Source: Pseudomonadota bacterium (lineage in GTDB: Bacteria > Desulfobacterota > JADFVX01). Taken from it: DNA of 6,575 nucleotides. Numbering within the stretch: the first letter of the stretch is position 1; each line of letters starts with the position of its first letter. The notes under the pieces were generated by a model, which did no database searches, had not been told where the DNA came from, and saw only the letters and a list, made by a program, of their open reading frames with translations. The stretch is from contig JADFVM010000376.1 in NCBI GenBank assembly GCA_015222555.1, forward strand, positions 1 through 6,575, read 5' to 3'. This document shows, one piece after another, positions 6,447 to 6,575 of the stretch. Position numbers and translations under genes: made by a program.

Positions 6447-6575
6447 GGGCTTGCCCCGGAATCCGTATTCCAAAGGGCTGGATTATCGCTATCGCTTCGC
6501 ATAATCACCATAGGAGAATTACTACGAAGACTTGATTTCCGAGAATGACAAGGCGTAGCAACTCGCAGGGAAATC
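6447..6575. repeat. Cluster of imperfect inverted repeats, probable eroded dispersed repeat
   Basis: In order: GGGC-TT-GCCC (6447-6456); GGAAT-CCGT-ATTCC (6458-6471); GATTAT(C)GC paired with GCATAATC (6481-6506); and GATTTCC (6534-6540) with GGAAATC (6569-6575), extended by GAG and CTC after a bulge. Four hairpin candidates within 130 bases, with repeat-typical wording such as CCGGAATCC and GAGAATGACAAG, suggest fragments of a short palindromic repeat family. The element may continue past the window edge. Confidence 0.5.

Larger units (their letters stand above)
6222..6575. other. 354-base non-coding end with repeat-like DNA
   Basis: No gene is supported. The stretch has a palindrome (6281-6294), a run of nine T (6374-6382) without an evident stem before it, and from about 6440 a group of short inverted repeats. 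The longest open frame here is 36 codons (6394-6504). It lacks a ribosome site, and its end, GLPRNPYSKGLDYRYRFA, resembles spurious translations of dispersed palindromic repeats. Confidence 0.6.

Noticed and set aside
6394..6504. 36-codon open frame starting MMDKQYCREL
   Set aside because: It has no ribosome site, overlaps the inverted-repeat cluster, and its C-terminus looks like a translated dispersed repeat.

Overview
The window looks like a bacterial chromosome segment from a Gram-negative, probably deltaproteobacterial lineage (Desulfobacterota/Desulfuromonadales-like). This assignment is inferred from the character of the proteins (LeuS, the short LptE lipoprotein, a Geobacter-like LuxR regulator) and the leuS-lptE-holA gene order; no database search was possible.

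Left part (1-4260): a tightly packed housekeeping operon on the + strand. leuS (leucyl-tRNA synthetase) is followed with almost no gap by lptE (outer-membrane LPS-assembly lipoprotein), whose stop codon overlaps the start of holA (DNA polymerase III delta subunit). The three genes act in unrelated processes (translation, envelope biogenesis, replication), but the order is conserved in many Proteobacteria. The nadD gene that follows holA in Escherichia coli is absent here. Instead rpsT (ribosomal protein S20) converges from the right, and one hairpin terminator is shared between the two transcription units. rpsT begins with TTG, has a strong Shine-Dalgarno site and a near-consensus sigma70 promoter, and so fits a self-regulated S20 gene.

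Middle (about 4644-5579): a decayed insertion sequence with an IS1380-like transposase begins just beyond the rpsT promoter. It is broken by a 1-base deletion, an expanded CAGT tetranucleotide tract, a large internal deletion and loss of the 3' end. A further 467 bases hold no convincing gene and include the leader of the next one.

Right part (5580-6575): a LuxR/NarL-type regulator with an intact C-terminal helix-turn-helix and a receiver domain that has lost all the phosphorylation residues I can align. Two former aspartate positions of the pocket (residues 12 and 58) are both cysteine, which makes a non-phosphorylation, possibly redox- or metal-responsive, switch conceivable. The last 354 bases are non-coding, with a 14-base perfect palindrome and a cluster of imperfect inverted repeats that look like eroded dispersed repeats.

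No CRISPR array, tRNA, rRNA, toxin-antitoxin pair or phage gene was seen. The most interesting item is the degenerate-receiver regulator next to the dead insertion sequence.
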